Below are positions 12,053-24,174 of a stretch of DNA of 64,000 nt, in pieces. The notes beneath the pieces are model-generated. The model was given only the letters and a program-made list of their open reading frames with translations. It had not been told where the DNA came from and did no database searches. The DNA comes from Chelydra serpentina. Lineage: Eukaryota > Chordata > Testudines > Chelydridae. Position 1 is the first letter of the stretch; every line of letters starts with the position of its first letter. The stretch is taken from NCBI GenBank assembly GCA_037349315.1, contig JBAIAC010000007.1, positions 45,271,001-45,335,000 on the forward strand, given 5' to 3'. Position numbers and translations under genes: made by a program.

Positions 12053-12730
12053 AGTTTTGACCAGAAATTCCATTCTAGATCTGAAAACTTTCTTGATTAA
12101 CCTGTATTTTTCTAATGAAAAGACATTCATCGAAAAGATCCCAATCAGCTCTAGTAACTACACTAAATATAGAGCTGTAAATTCACTTTAGTGATGTGAT
12201 CATGATGAACTACAGACTGTCATGTAACTCCAAAAGAAAAAAAATACATATCAAGTTTTGACAGGTGCACTTTGGAGACTTTAAACCCAATGAGTTTCAA
12301 GATCAGAATTGTAGTTACTGGATCATAAAGTCAGTAAGAGTACAAAGAAATTGCTGCGTTTGTGTAAGTATTTGCAAGAAGACTTAAATGGTAGCCATCT
12401 TCTGTTCCATTTAGTGAATTGCTTGTTTAATTGTGGGGACTTCAAATACTTCACAAATAATTTTGCTATATAGGAGTGATTATTTAATTCACATATTTTG
12501 AGGAAAATGTGTCATGATTCTGAATAGTGTGTGTCATTTAAGTTATGTTCAAAACTATCTTATATATTACAGAACCTCCCATTCAAGGAGTTTATTTAAA
12601 ATATGAGTTTTTGAAGGGAGTTTCAGAAAGTGTATGTGTAATATAATATAATTATATAAATTAACTACTTTGACCACCAAGAATCTGAAGCACTACAAAC
12701 ACTTTCCTAATATTGATATTTTCTACATCT

Positions 12731-12731
12731 C

Positions 12732-12768
<37 letters not shown>

Positions 12769-12780
12769 GTGTATATATGT
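12731..12780. repeat. (TG)n / (TATG)n microsatellite
   Basis: A dinucleotide TG run of about 48 nt is interrupted by TATA steps. It abuts the left side of the GC-rich hAT remnant and may have destroyed that element's left end. Confidence 0.95.
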
Positions 12781-13259
12781 AACTCCCACGGCCAATGGGA
12801 GCTTCAGGGGAGGTACCTGGAGGAGCGACAAGGGCAGCACATGGAGCCCTGTGCCCTCCTCCCCCAGGGGCCATAGGGACGTTATTCTGGCTGCTTCCCA
12901 GAGCGGCGCGGGGCCCTGGCCCCGGTGCGCACTGCTGGCACCCTGGAGCTGCTCTAGGTAAGCGGCGCCAGGCCGGAGCCCGTACCCCAAACCCTGCACC
13001 CCAATTCCCTGCCCTGGGCCCCCTGCCGCATCCCACACCCCTCCTGCACCCCAACTCCCTGCCCTGAGCCACTGCCACACCCCTCCTGCACCCTTCACTC
13101 CTGCCGTGAGCCCCCTGTGGGGCAAGGGCGGGGCCTCATGAAAAGGGTAGAGTGGGGGCGGGGCCAGGGACAGCGAGGGGAGATGTCAGTGATGCGGCCC
13201 TCGGGCCAATGTACTAGTCCTCATGTGGCCCTCATAGTCATTTGAGTTTGAGATCCCTG
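12781..13259. mobile_element. hAT-type element remnant with GC-rich interior
   Basis: The right end, tttgagtttgagatccctg, is the reverse complement of the CAGGGATCTCAAACTCAAA start that typifies this hAT family. Just inside is gcggccctcgggccaatgta. The left inverted end is missing and replaced by the microsatellite. The interior holds an imperfect tandem array of about 50-60 bp units (ccctcctgcaccccaactccctgcc at about 12990-13100). Confidence 0.6.
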
Positions 13260-13463
13260 ATCTAAATTATAGTATATTCCAATTATAGAATAATCCTAGT
13301 TTCACATAACTGCATTTGGAGGATGGGAGGATCCCCACTACGAGCATCAACCATTTCTAATATAGAAATAATATCCCAACCGGTAGCTTTTCCACTTTTT
13401 GACTGATACTGTAATAGCTTTGTCAGGGAAGCTGAAGTTTTCTGATTATTTGTGCATGAATAG

Positions 13464-14569
13464 TGTGATGTTCCCCCTCTGGTGTTGGCTGGACCGGTGA
13501 TCTGCTAGGTCACTTCAATCCTCAACTCTGGAAGCCAGTCTTACCCTGCTCTGCTGTGAGAACCCCCACTCCTGGGCTGTTCATGCACAGCCTCTGGCAT
13601 GGAAACTGCTCCTTGGGTTGTGCAACTGAACAACACTAGCCAATATCTCCAGTCCCAGACACATCCCTAGGAACCTCCATCTTGCAGTGTCCAGTTATGC
13701 CTGCTGGATGCTGCAAGCTTATATGAGTTTGTCAATTTAACAAAGAAATTGATACGTACCAGGCTTGTTATCCCAAGGGGTGTCTCTGAAACGCTTCAAA
13801 CCAAACACACTGCTTCAGGTAGAATAAGCAAACAGATTTATTAACTACAAAGATAGATTTTAAGTGATTATAAGTCAAAGCACAAGAAATCAGATTTGGT
13901 CAACTGAAATAAAAGCAAAACGCATTCTAAGCTGGTCTTAACACTTTCAGTGCCCTTACAAACTTAAATGTGTCTCACCACAGGCTGGCTGGTTGTCTTT
14001 CAGCCAGGCTCTCCCCTTTGGTCAGCGCTTCAGTCGCTTGGTGGTGATGTCTGTAGATGGAGGTGGAAGAGAGAGGTAGAGCATGGTAAACGTCTCTCCC
14101 TTTTATCATGTCCTTTCTTCCCTCTTGGCTTCCCCCCAGCTTCAGAGTTAGGTGAGCATTACCTCATCACAGTCCCAAACTGACTAAAGGAAGGGGGGTT
14201 ACTCACTCAAGAGTCCAACAGATCCTTTGTTGTTGCATAGGCCAGTGTCCTATGTTCCTATGAGGCTGGACTGGGTTTGTCCCATACATGACCTGATGAG
14301 GTGTGAACTTCCCCTCTGCTTCTGGAGAGTTTTTGTCTGGGCTTGCTTTAAGCCATGAGGACACATTTGCAGTCTCATAACTATATACATGAAATTACAA
14401 CCTATAACATTACTATAGCAATGATTGCTATAACATTAGTATAACAACACTGCTCAGTGCATCATGAGCCTGCCGAAGATACCCGACATGACAAACTGCG
14501 TTAGATACCATACAATCATGTAATGAACATGGGGGTGCTGGGTGTTCCCCCGAGGTACAGAACATCACA
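13464..14569. mobile_element. Solo LTR of a retrovirus-like element, 1106 bp
   Basis: The element starts TGTGATGTT and ends AACATCACA, a perfect 9-bp inverted terminal repeat with the canonical TG...CA. It is flanked by ATAG on both sides (13460-13463 and 14570-14573), a 4-bp target duplication. No gag, pol or env reading frame is present, so this is a lone LTR left by recombination. A 4-bp duplication fits class I endogenous retroviruses, but Gypsy-type LTRs can look alike. Direction of transcription was not settled; an AATAAA lies at 13909. Confidence 0.8.
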
Positions 14570-14975
14570 ATAGCTACAGTCTGCTTCTTTTATTTCTTTA
14601 AAAGATGTATAGTGTGATTCCCAGTCCTGGTTTCCAGACTGGGAGGCCTGTGGAGGCAACATGCTCAACTCTGGAAGAAGAGAATCCCTCCTATCAGTCT
14701 GAAGTGACCCTCTGGCTGATCTTAGAATGGCACTGATGAGCTCCAAAGTAACTTCAGCAAAGGAAAATAATGGCAATGTGGAGCCTGGGAGTTTAGAGGG
14801 ATACTTTTGGGACATGAGGTGGAAAAAAAGTCCTCTAAAGATTAAAAATAAATATGATTTGCCACTAAGAACTCCTGTGTAGCAATATCTGCTTGTTTCA
14901 AAAAAATTGAAATACATGCTTGCCAGCTGAAGATTGTTAGTAGCACCACTATATTTTAAGTGTATATACATGATG

Positions 14976-14990
14976 TACTTACTTAAATAA
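14976..14990. repeat. Target-site duplication, left copy
   Basis: TACTTACTTAAATAA, identical to 15196-15210 on the other side of the foldback SINE. A 15-bp perfect duplication indicates LINE-type reverse transcription at the insertion. Confidence 0.85.
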
Positions 14991-15195
14991 AGCGACAAAG
15001 GGTCCTGTGGCACCTTATAGACTAACAGAGATATTGAAGCATAAGCTTTCGTGGGTGAATACCCACTTCTTCGGATGCAAGCAGTGGAAAATTCACCCAC
15101 GAAAGCTTATGCTTCAATACCTCTGTTAGTCTATAAGGTGCCACAGGACCCTTTGTCACTTCTACAGATCCAGACTAACATGGCTACCCCTCTGA
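14991..15195. mobile_element. Foldback (inverted-duplicate) SINE, copy 1
   Basis: Two inverted arms, 14992-15060 and 15091-15159, match at about 67 of 69 positions and are separated by 30 nt. The sense arm contains gggtcctgtggcaccttata and ataagctttcgtgggtgaat. The antisense arm extends further to ggctacccctctgata, the reverse complement of the family head, so in this copy the full head is on the antisense arm and the sense arm is truncated. It is flanked by a perfect 15-bp duplication. It belongs to a family common in turtle genomes; I cannot give its database name. Confidence 0.8.
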
Positions 15196-15740
15196 TACTT
15201 ACTTAAATAACTATACCTACATCCACAAGTAATTATATGGCAGAGATTTTTCACTTTGGCATAATTCTGTGAACTGGAGTTCTTATTTTGTCTGCAACTT
15301 GTGCAAGGATGTTTATGGCTGAGGCAATTCAGAAATTTTAATCCAGCTACATCAGATTCACAATCCATAGATATTCAGATCATGAGTTAAAAGAAAAAAC
15401 CCTATGGAGCTTTTGTGACTGCTGCAGCTATGATTTGCCAAGTAAGAAGCTAAAAATAAATCAGCCAATGAGAAGAATTCAGATTAGCTTTAATTTTGTT
15501 CAAATTTTAACTCCTGTGGGTTTTTTCCTTTTCTGTGTCATCAAAGAAATTGACCGGATACACAGGCAAATGCAGGGAGATGTAGATGTATTGGGATCAC
15601 CACATATGGTGATATATTATGCTTTTCTGATTTTCAAATGCCCTTTAAAATGAATATAACAGCACAATGAGAAATGTGTAGCATCCTATGAATGCCTGGA
15701 CATTCTTTGATAAATGTACATTGCTCTTCCCAAAGCCTCT

Positions 15741-15866
15741 AGGCCATGATTCAGGAAGGTATTTAAGCACATGAATACTTTAAAGTGTATGTGTGTTCTG
15801 ACTACAGTGGAACTACTCATGTGCTTAAATTATGCACGCACTTAAGTACCTTGCTTGATGAGGGCC
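15741..15866. repeat. Inverted-repeat MITE of the 'catgtgcttaa' amniote type
   Basis: The left half reads ggccatgattcaggaaggta then tttaagcacatgaa. The right half reads actcatgtgcttaaattatg then acttaagtaccttgc and gatgagggcc, roughly its reverse complement around a tacagtggaact centre. This symmetric sequence is a well-known type of short dispersed amniote repeat. No coding. Confidence 0.6.
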
Positions 15867-18800
15867 AATATTTAAACAATTGAGTAACTTTTTTTCAAAA
15901 TCACCTCAATCATTTAACAGCATTGAGGCCTCTTGAAAGTCGAGCCTAAGTCACTTGGGCACTGGAAATTTTACCCTGTGACACTAGTTCCAGTGGAACT
16001 AACTGTAGCAGTGAAATGAGTTTAAAAAAACAGTTTGAATTTCTAGTAAAAACTGTCTTTTTTTAAAGGGTTATAACTAGGCATTAAAATTCTCTTCGGC
16101 TTAAAGGCTTTCATACAATTTTACAACCCAGGAATAATTCCCGAGGAATAAAAATGACATTTTATTTAAAATATTTTTAAAATATATAAAAATAAAATAA
16201 AGTAATTTCAAGTTCTTACTTTGGACTGTTTCTTCCTCGTGGTTTATTAGAGTTCAAACCAGAATTATTTTAGTTTAAAAACCAGCTAATACATAAATAC
16301 CTTTTTCTTCAGTAATATGACATTTTAATTTCATATGCAAATTGACTGTTTCATACTCAAACCAGAAGAATTTATAAATTTTGCTGGCACAACTGAGACA
16401 AGATCAAAATGTATTCCTTAATTTTTTATATTATTTTAAAATTTTATTTAATAATCATTATAACAGTACTTTCTGTTGTTCATTATATTTTATCTTTTGT
16501 ACTTCACATTCCACATCAAAAATATAGACACTGCATATTCACAAATTGAATTTGGATGCTGGTGCACAAAAACAAATGAATCAAAACTTACTCATGGGGA
16601 CAAAAAGATTTCCTATGAATGTTGAGTCCTTTTTTACTTCCTCAGAAAAAAATGAAGAGTGAGCTGGTCTTTGCTTGGAGCAACACTTTTTCACTTCTGC
16701 AGTAGCATATGTAAACCGCTAGTTTTCAGTTTTGTTCTCTGTATTTTTTTTGGTTTTTTGAACGGGAATATTGATTACGAACATCAGTGAAGGACATATT
16801 TTAGTAACTACCACTTCAAAAAGAATCTAACGTGTGACCCCTTCATTCATTCATTCTTCCATTTTTTTAAATAACAAAACTGTTGTCATCCTGCATTTAT
16901 GGCACTATGTAAGTTAATATGCACAATAAAATGTACAGTAGATTAAGTATGATAGTTGGCATAAATTGACAAATTTGTAAAGTATTATATATTAATGACT
17001 ATTTGTGTGTGTGTAACTATGCGAGTATGCTGGACTTACTCTGGAATTTTATCACTTTCTTTTAAGCAGTAGTTTTAAAATTAAAGTTGTGCTACAAAGA
17101 TGTATCTTCAGACTGTACAAAATGAGTACATCAAATATTGTGTGTGTAAATAACTGAGCTTTTAACAGCAATTTGCAAAAAGGGAGTGGTTGCTACAACT
17201 AGAAATGATAAATAATCTGGCAGTTTACTTTAGACACTAATGGAACCTAAAAGCTTTTAAAATGACAAAAATCTCACCAACTTTGGTGATTCATAATAGG
17301 ATCATTTTTGTTACACAGGTTGGTCATATAGTTGACGGTTTTCTCCTTGTGTGACTCTCTCCTATAAATTATTGTACTGTGTTATCTGAGTGAAAAGCCA
17401 TTATAGTTGTGTGGAAGAATAAAACAACATTTCTTCTAAGGATTAAAAGCAATTTCCAGCAGGAAATGTGTACTTTCCCTACACTCATTCCTTTATCTTT
17501 TTTTCTAGTAGTTTCAGTAGAAGTCCCATAATTTAATCCTCAAAGAAAATGTACCACTATTGTGAACTATCTCAAAACTGTATTGTACTGTGTGAAATTT
17601 ATTTTTACACAATTGTATTTCTTCATGGTACAGTGATTTTCGTTTACTGTATATTGGTTTATACATACTAAAATGTAGTAAAGCTGGTCTGGTGTATAAC
17701 GTGATATGTATTGTATTAAATTGCAGTTTCTAAAACAACACAGATTGCAGAATCCTCTTCAGACATTCAGTGCTAAGTCTAATGAAATTTATGTTTAGCT
17801 TTGACTGCTTCCCTTTGCACTGTTTTGACAGTAGTCATCCCTGTAAGTGCTCTCCATAGAAGGCTCCAGTAGCTTGAATGTAACCTGATCTGTGTTTTGT
17901 ATAAATGTGTTGTCTGCTGACCTAGAGAAGAACACTTGCATCAGCTACATTGATCAATCCACATCACTTCCCATCATTTAGTAGACAATTAATACTGCAG
18001 TGTAAAGACTCCCCAGAGCACTTGTTTAGAGCTGGATCACTTTACAGAGGAACCACAGGAGCTGTGCACAAGCGGAGGAGCGGGGAGGGAAAGCTAACTA
18101 GAAAAAAGAAAAGCATACGAAAACTACACATACTGACCAAATTAATTTGCATTTCAGTTGTCAGGCTTCCACCCTGATAACTTGCATTGGAAATTGCATT
18201 GGTTTTTGCTTTATATGCTTTTGGAAAAAATCTATTTTTGTAGATTGTGCCTGGGTTTAGTTTTTAAAAAAATATTTTAAAGGTGCTTTATTGAAAAGAT
18301 AGCAAAATAATACTGGGAGCACATCCATGTATGTAATTCCTGAAAAATAGGCACTCCATTGTTACAGGCATATAGCTTGATGTTTGAAAAGTATTGCCAT
18401 TTTATAATTAATCTTATGTGTTGTGAACCTGGCATTTTTCAAAAAACACTGATTTTACATGTTTTAGTCTTTATTTTATTTTGCTAAGAAAATATTTCAG
18501 TAATGGGGATATGGATTGGTTGTTTTGAAGTCTTTCATTGTTGTAGGCCAAACACAGGATTCTGAACTAAGGTGTTGGCTGAATTGTTTCTAAAAGGTAT
18601 TTGTAATTTTTAAGTTTGCACATGAATTCTGTTACTGAGCGGGGCTCTTAAAGCGTGTACTTGTAAATCTTTAGAGCTTTACATTTCATCTTTAGAGATC
18701 ATCATAAGAAATCAAATGAAAATAGTTTTCTAATGAAGGGCAAGATTGTTGCTTGCCCTACATGCCCATGCAGGGGAGAAAGGGAATGTAAGTTGCCCCC

Positions 18801-19239
18801 TTCATGTCCTTTACAGGCTTCCCATGTTACTATGCAGGGTGGAGAACAGCCATCACACCTCACACCTTTCAAAGCAGGTAGATTGATAGGAGCAGGGAAT
18901 GAGCAGAATCGAGACTTGGAGGGGAAGTAAACTGCTACTGGTATAGACCAGTAGCAAATTACTTCTCCCCAGTGCTCAGCACAACTACACATTGCCCATT
19001 GCTCAGGGCAAAACATTCAATTATGATATAGCACACAGTGATTTCAGACTATTTCAGAATTCACTGTAAACATGTTAGTGCTCGCTCGCTATATCATTCA
19101 ATTTCATGTCACATTTATTTGGGGTGGAGTGGCCGGATTTTTCAACAAAGCGTTTTCATGCTCTGATCTTTGTTTGTGATCCACACCAGTGACCCCTTAG
19201 CTAGGAAGTGTCATTTACTCCTCCTTATAACATAAAAAC
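15867..19239. other. Long repeat-poor AT-rich intronic stretch
   Basis: About 3.4 kb with almost no recognisable transposon, rich in T-runs. The unusually low repeat content could reflect purifying selection on noncoding elements, but that needs cross-species alignment. An unassigned, slightly GC-richer segment lies at about 18735-19010. Confidence 0.45.
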
Positions 19240-19590
19240 TACTGAAAATTAGTGGGCAGCAGGTTTAAAACAAACAAAAGGAAGTATTTCTTAACACAAC
19301 GCACAGTCAACCTATGGAGCTCTTTGCCAGGGGATGTTGTGAAGGCAGAGATGATAATAGGGTTTAAAAAAGAACTAGATACGTTTGTGGAGGATAGGTC
19401 CATCAGTGGCTATTAGCCAGGATTGGCAGGGATGGTGTCTGTAGCCTTTGTTTGCCAGAAGCTGGGAATGAGCAACGGGATGGATCCACTTGATGATTAC
19501 CTGTTCATTCCCTATGAAGCACCTGGCATTTGCCACTGTCAGAAGATAGGCTACTGACCTCATATGGCCATCTTGTGTTCTTATGTAGGA
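19240..19590 (+). mobile_element. CR1 LINE 3' fragment with the ORF2 C-terminus
   Basis: Codons 19279-19416 read RKYFLTQRTVNLWSSLPGDV then a segment ending FKKELDTFVEDRSISGY and a stop, the conserved last 45 residues of CR1-type ORF2 (YFTQRTVNLWNSLP pattern). Downstream is the 3' untranslated region with tagccaggattggcagggat and tgccagaagctgggaatg. The frame is intact over this short piece, but the element is severely 5'-truncated. Sense orientation relative to NOVA1. Confidence 0.85.
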
Positions 19591-20396
19591 TGTGTTCTTG
19601 TGAGACGTAGAAATATATTTTTCTAAGTGAGATGTCAGTCGCTGTGATGCACCATTTTAGTCCATATTATTTTTGTCCTCTGTAATCCAAAAGTAAAATG
19701 TATCCTGACATTGTGAGCAGGGATCTGTATTTGGGATTCCTCTAAGCTGTAGTGTCCTTTTGTTTTTAGGGGGCATGTTAGTCCCACCACAACAATTTCC
19801 TCTTAATGGGACTTTTCTAACTTTCTAGTCTTGTTCTGACTTAAAGCTGGTCAGGCAGGTCATTCACATGGAATTTGAAGTCAATAAAGATGAGGGTGGA
19901 TGATTGTGATACAAGGAAGAGGGAGAGCGAGGAATTGATTTTGAGGATGGGTTGGTGTGTGATAGATAAGTGCAACGTAGCAGGAGACTGGAAAGAAGAC
20001 ATGGACAAAGTGCTGTTCATGAGAGGAGAAAAGAGTAAGGAGGGAGTGACAGGTGGGGTTGGAAGTGAGAAAAGCTATAGACGAGAAGCCCAATGCCTCT
20101 TTCGCAGTCTCTGGAAGATGACTCAGGGTGAGTAATGGATCTAAGGGCTGTTTTGGTTAAGACAAGAAGAACACAAATGACTTGTGCACAGAATTGGCTA
20201 TGTGAGTTATTTAAAAAAAAAACCCTGTTACTCTGATGTACAGAATAAATATTTACACCATCAGGTGGACACTGGACTTTCTGAATATATCCTTCCAGGC
20301 ATTCACAGCACTGTCTTGATTTGATGAACAAGAGCACAAGGGTCATTCTGGAGTCCAGATCTCGAACGTGGCAAGTTCAACATAAGCCCTCTAAGC

Positions 20397-20685
20397 CAGA
20401 AGAACTCAAACTGTGGTCTGTAGTGAGCTGGATAATTATATGGTGTTGGCTTTTATCATTTCCAGCTGCTAAATCACATTAGAAGACAGATGGAACTACA
20501 TTAACTACTTTCCTTACGTTGTTTTTGTGTATGTAATAAGAAACTGTTGTAGTTGTTGCAGGGATATTGTATGACATGAGTGGGATGGAAAGTGGACTGG
20601 ATAGTGAAGAATGAGAGAGGAATTGGTCTTAAATAATCTTCATGTTAAGTTGCAGTCCACACTCTGAAAAGGTTTAAAACCGCTG
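20397..20685. mobile_element. hAT-type MITE, 289 bp
   Basis: Inverted ends: cagaagaactcaaactgtgg at left and, reverse-complemented at right, cagcggttttaaaccttttc followed by agagtgtggact. The pattern CAG-GGTT-TCAAA-TGTGG is that of Charlie-like hAT elements. The flanks ctctaagc and ggctaaac agree at 5 of 8 positions, a decayed duplication at best. Confidence 0.6.
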
Positions 20686-21129
20686 GGCTAAACCAATATG
20701 TTTTCTATCCAGGTTACTGATTACAGAAATATTTTAAATGTTGATCTTTAGTTTTGCACGTGGTTAGATTAATGCTTGTAATAGTTAAATTTTAATAGCG
20801 TATTTTAGCATAACCCAACACCAGGCCTGAATGGCAAATGCTGTGAATCCAGTTCAGTCGTCTCATTCTTGCTCTTCTTTTCCATCTGAACTGAGACATT
20901 CTGTCATCTTGGACAATAATTACAATGTTACCATTTGAAATTATCTTTCCATATGTACACTTACTGTGACAGGCAGGTAAGGGAATTTTTAAATGTTACC
21001 TCATAATAATTAGTTATCAGTATTCAGTAATAATTCAAAACAGGGTTGTTGGTTTTTTGAGGTGTTGATGAGTCAATGAGCAAGTGCCTAAGATAAGAAT
21101 TTATCTAAATAAGGGTCTTCTCTGTACAG

Positions 21130-21296
21130 GTACTACAGAGCGAGTGTGTTTGATCCAGGGAACAGTTGAAGCGCTGAATGCAGTTCATGGCTTCATTGCT
21201 GAAAAGATTCGGGAAATGCCTCAAAATGTGGCCAAGACCGAACCAGTCAGCATTCTGCAGCCCCAGACCACTGTTAATCCAGACCGCATCAAACAA
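21130..21296 (+). CDS. NOVA1: NOVA1 exon: C-terminal half of KH1 and linker
   Basis: This 167-nt exon supplies 55 complete codons plus the last two bases of a split glycine codon. It is bounded by a consensus acceptor (ctctgtacag) and a strong donor (CAA|gtgagt). The reading begins [16 protein letters not shown] and ends NPDRIKQ, matching residues 95-149 of the known human NOVA1 protein as I recall it. The first about 30 residues are the late beta strands and final helix of the first KH RNA-binding domain ([15 protein letters not shown]). The remaining about 25 residues are the flexible KH1-KH2 linker ([17 protein letters not shown]). NOVA1 is a nuclear neuronal splicing factor that binds YCAY-containing RNA. 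The exon starts in phase 1 and ends in phase 0, so it joins in frame to either the 72-nt cassette exon or directly to the last exon. No damage is seen; this is a functional exon rather than a pseudogene copy, because introns are intact. Confidence 0.97.
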
Positions 21297-23690
21297 GTGA
21301 GTTTTTGGTTGGGAAAACAGAGGCACATCAGCTGCTTAGAGTTAACTTCTTTTATAAAGAGCCTTAAATATTTAACATGTAAAGGGTTTACATTAAATGT
21401 GTTTTAGGAGAATGTCAGTGGTTTGATTTTTCTCTACAAATTTTCTGATCTCCTTTTGCGTATAGTTCTGTTCTATATTCAGTTTTTCCTCATCAGTATT
21501 TATACATAATATCTTATAAATTCAAACACCGTTATATGATATGTATCCTTCATATACTTCTTTTCTTTATTATTTCAGGGAAAACATTTTTCTGTTTTAT
21601 TTGAGATTTAAAATATGGGCCTCTCTGTAAATCATTAAGATTTATTACAGTTCAGGAAAAATGGACCCAACAAATTTCCTCACTCTTGTGTTGCAAAACA
21701 AATTATTTTTGAATTATTGTTTGGGCTATATTATGTACATTGAAAAGACCTACATCATAAAGCTGATGCTTGCAAATGTAAAGAGTTTTGTTGTAGGTAT
21801 TTTCAGCTATTTTAATCTATGCAATTGTTATCCTTGCATAAACCTTGTATTGGCTTATCTTCAAGTATTACTACGTTTTGTGTAACTGTAAGGTAGTCAC
21901 ATACAAGGTATAATGATCCAACAGCCTTCTTTTATTGAGTCACATTTTCCAAGAACATTTGAAACTGAGAAAAACATATTCACTAACAAGGCTCAAACAC
22001 AATGACTTAAGTAACTTTAAATTTATAATATGTTTGGTATGTTACTTCGGAGGAGGAGAGAGAAAATTAAATGAATGGGCATTCAGAGGGAAGTTTCTTC
22101 TGTCTATCTTGTTCTATATATTCTTCTTATGATGCAGTCGTATTCAGTAGTTCACATTAAGTGTAATGACTTTATCTTTTTATTTATTCTGTGTACATTG
22201 TTTGTGTGTATGTGTGCACCCACATATACACATGCAGAGTGTGTGAATTATGGTGTGGTATATTATAAAAGCTTTATCAGCATGAATTTGGGATGGCCGC
22301 ATTACTCCAGAATGATGAAACCACTAATTATTCCTGCAAGCCATTTCAAATGACTGCTGATAAATACCACAACATCATTTATTCTGTATATACTACATTA
22401 AAAATATTTTGAAATGCTGTATAACTTCCCCGTAAAGTAAGGTGCCTTAGTTACCAGGAGTGCAACTGAAAATAATAAATATAATAGACTTTTAAATAGC
22501 TTTTCTGCATATTTACCCTATTAAGTCCCATGATCTAACAAGACTAGAAGCAATCAATATGATCATGAGATATTGGACCATACACATGTCAGTGGTACAG
22601 AATTAAATTCTGCCTGTCCTGAACCCCAGACCAGTGTAAATTTTTTTGGATTTGCCTTTTTCCCCCACTGTTTTTTTTATTCCTTATCTGTGGGAAAAGA
22701 AGGAAACACCTCTCTGGCAGTTGATTTGAAAAGAGGGCAGCTGTTTGAAGCAGCTCAGATGTTTGGAATTTTAAAAATAAGTCCATGGGAGATGGATTAG
22801 TAGGCAGAGTTGCAGATCAGGAAGTCAAACTCCTGAGAAATACATTATACATTGTATCTGGCCCTACAATTTATGACATGATTCCACATTTTATAAATTT
22901 ATAACATAAGGATATCACCGCCACATATGAATGGGTGTGGGTGTAAAATGAGTGTGTACATAGATACATTTGTATATCTATGTATTACAGTTACAGTCAA
23001 AGTTAAATTATGATTTCCAACTTTTTTATAGCAAATAACACCTTTGCATGATCAATCCCTAAACTATAAATATTGGCTCATAAATCTAAATTACTAATGT
23101 ACATGTATATTATATTCACCATGGTGTGTGATCCTCACACTTTTGTTCATAGATAAATTTTGGAATAAAGTAATCCATTCTCTGAAGTAGAAAAAAAAAT
23201 TATCTAAAGAATAGATAAAACCCATGCTTAACAAATTCATAAAGGTTATGTAACATCTTACAACAAGCAAGTGTGAATTAGAACTCCGAGGTCTTTTCAG
23301 AGTTTGGAAACAAACAGGCTACAACTTTATTGAACCAACCTTAATAAGTCAAAACATAAACTATAAAAGCTTTGTGCAGATGAGCCTTATGAATTATTCT
23401 TATTATAATTGATTTGTACAAACTTCTAAACGCCTCCCATTGCTATAATATGTGGGTGCATTTTACACGGCTTATATGTAAAAATATTATCCAGGTTTAG
23501 GCCCTAAATATCCCAGGAAACCTCCACTCCCCACTACAGTGCAACCTGCTTATACAGGGCAGGGATGAAGAAAAGTCTGTAGGCTTAATGTTTGGGATTA
23601 CAGAGTTGAGAGTTAGAAAAACACTTGAATAAAAAAAACGCACATCCAATATTGTTTTCTGAATGTAGCCTGTCTCCCCATCCTCAAGCC
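21297..23690. other. Repeat-poor intron following the KH1 exon
   Basis: The first 2.4 kb of the intron, AT-rich and almost free of recognisable repeats. The ORFs at 21661-21885, 21935-22132 and 22075-22353 show no domains and read as random. Confidence 0.5.
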
Positions 23691-23699
23691 TTAAGGTGG

Positions 23700-23960
23700 T
23701 GTGATGGATTCAAAGAGGAGGTCCCTTGAGTAGTTGGACTCTAAGCTGTTTAGAGCTTTGTAGATAGTATTGAATATCTTGAATTTCACCTGAAAATTGA
23801 CTGACATATTTTGTAGAGTCTGAAGATTGGTGTGATATGTTCTTGCCAGTCCACCTTGTTCAGAAGATGTACGGTTGCTTTCTGCACTTGCTGAACCTTC
23901 CAAGCAGCTTTCACAGTTATTTCCAGGTAGAAAGCTTATCCAGGAGGCAATAAAATTACT
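23700..23960 (-). mobile_element. L2/CR1-type LINE reverse transcriptase C-terminal fragment
   Basis: Read on the minus strand it gives VQQVQKATVHLLNKVDWQEH then ITPIFRLY (about 23905-23815) and, after a frameshift, NFQVKFKIFNTIYKALNSLE with NYSRDLLFE (about 23800-23705). This matches the LQLVQNAAARLL-HITPVL-HWLPV-FRVQFKILLLTYKALNG-YLSDLL order of the late reverse transcriptase domain. Degraded. It is probably the 3' half of the same insertion as 25030-25400. Confidence 0.75.
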
Positions 23961-24174
23961 GATGGCAGTTGTAGATTCTGAATAAAAGAGGGAAGAATGA
24001 AGTCTTTTGGCCAGCCAAAGATGAAAAAAGGTATTTCAAGTTTCTCTTGTTATCTGGAAATCCAGGCCAAGTTGGTAAAAATATAGGATTCTAAAATTAA
24101 TTCAGTACTTACAATGGTAGCTACTGAATATTCAACCCATTTGAAAAAGGGATCTTGTTTAGTGGCCTAATTTT

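Larger units (their letters stand above)
1..21129 (+). other. NOVA1: NOVA1 intron (3' part), upstream of the KH1 exon
   Basis: This is the 3' portion of the intron that precedes the exon encoding the second half of KH1; its donor lies outside the window. It ends in a pyrimidine-rich acceptor, with AG at 21128-21129. In known vertebrate NOVA1 the preceding exon encodes the first half of KH1 and ends one base into a glycine codon, and the exon here starts with the other two bases of that codon. No open reading frame in this span has exon-like conservation or protein similarity that I recognise. Transposon remnants are listed separately. Confidence 0.85.

Noticed and set aside
12661..13125. 154-residue minus-strand frame with His-Thr repeats
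   Set aside because: It reads through the TG microsatellite and the GC-rich hAT remnant.
14516..15100. 194-residue minus-strand open frame
   Set aside because: It spans the end of the solo LTR, unique intron and one arm of the foldback SINE; a chance frame across three unrelated sequences.
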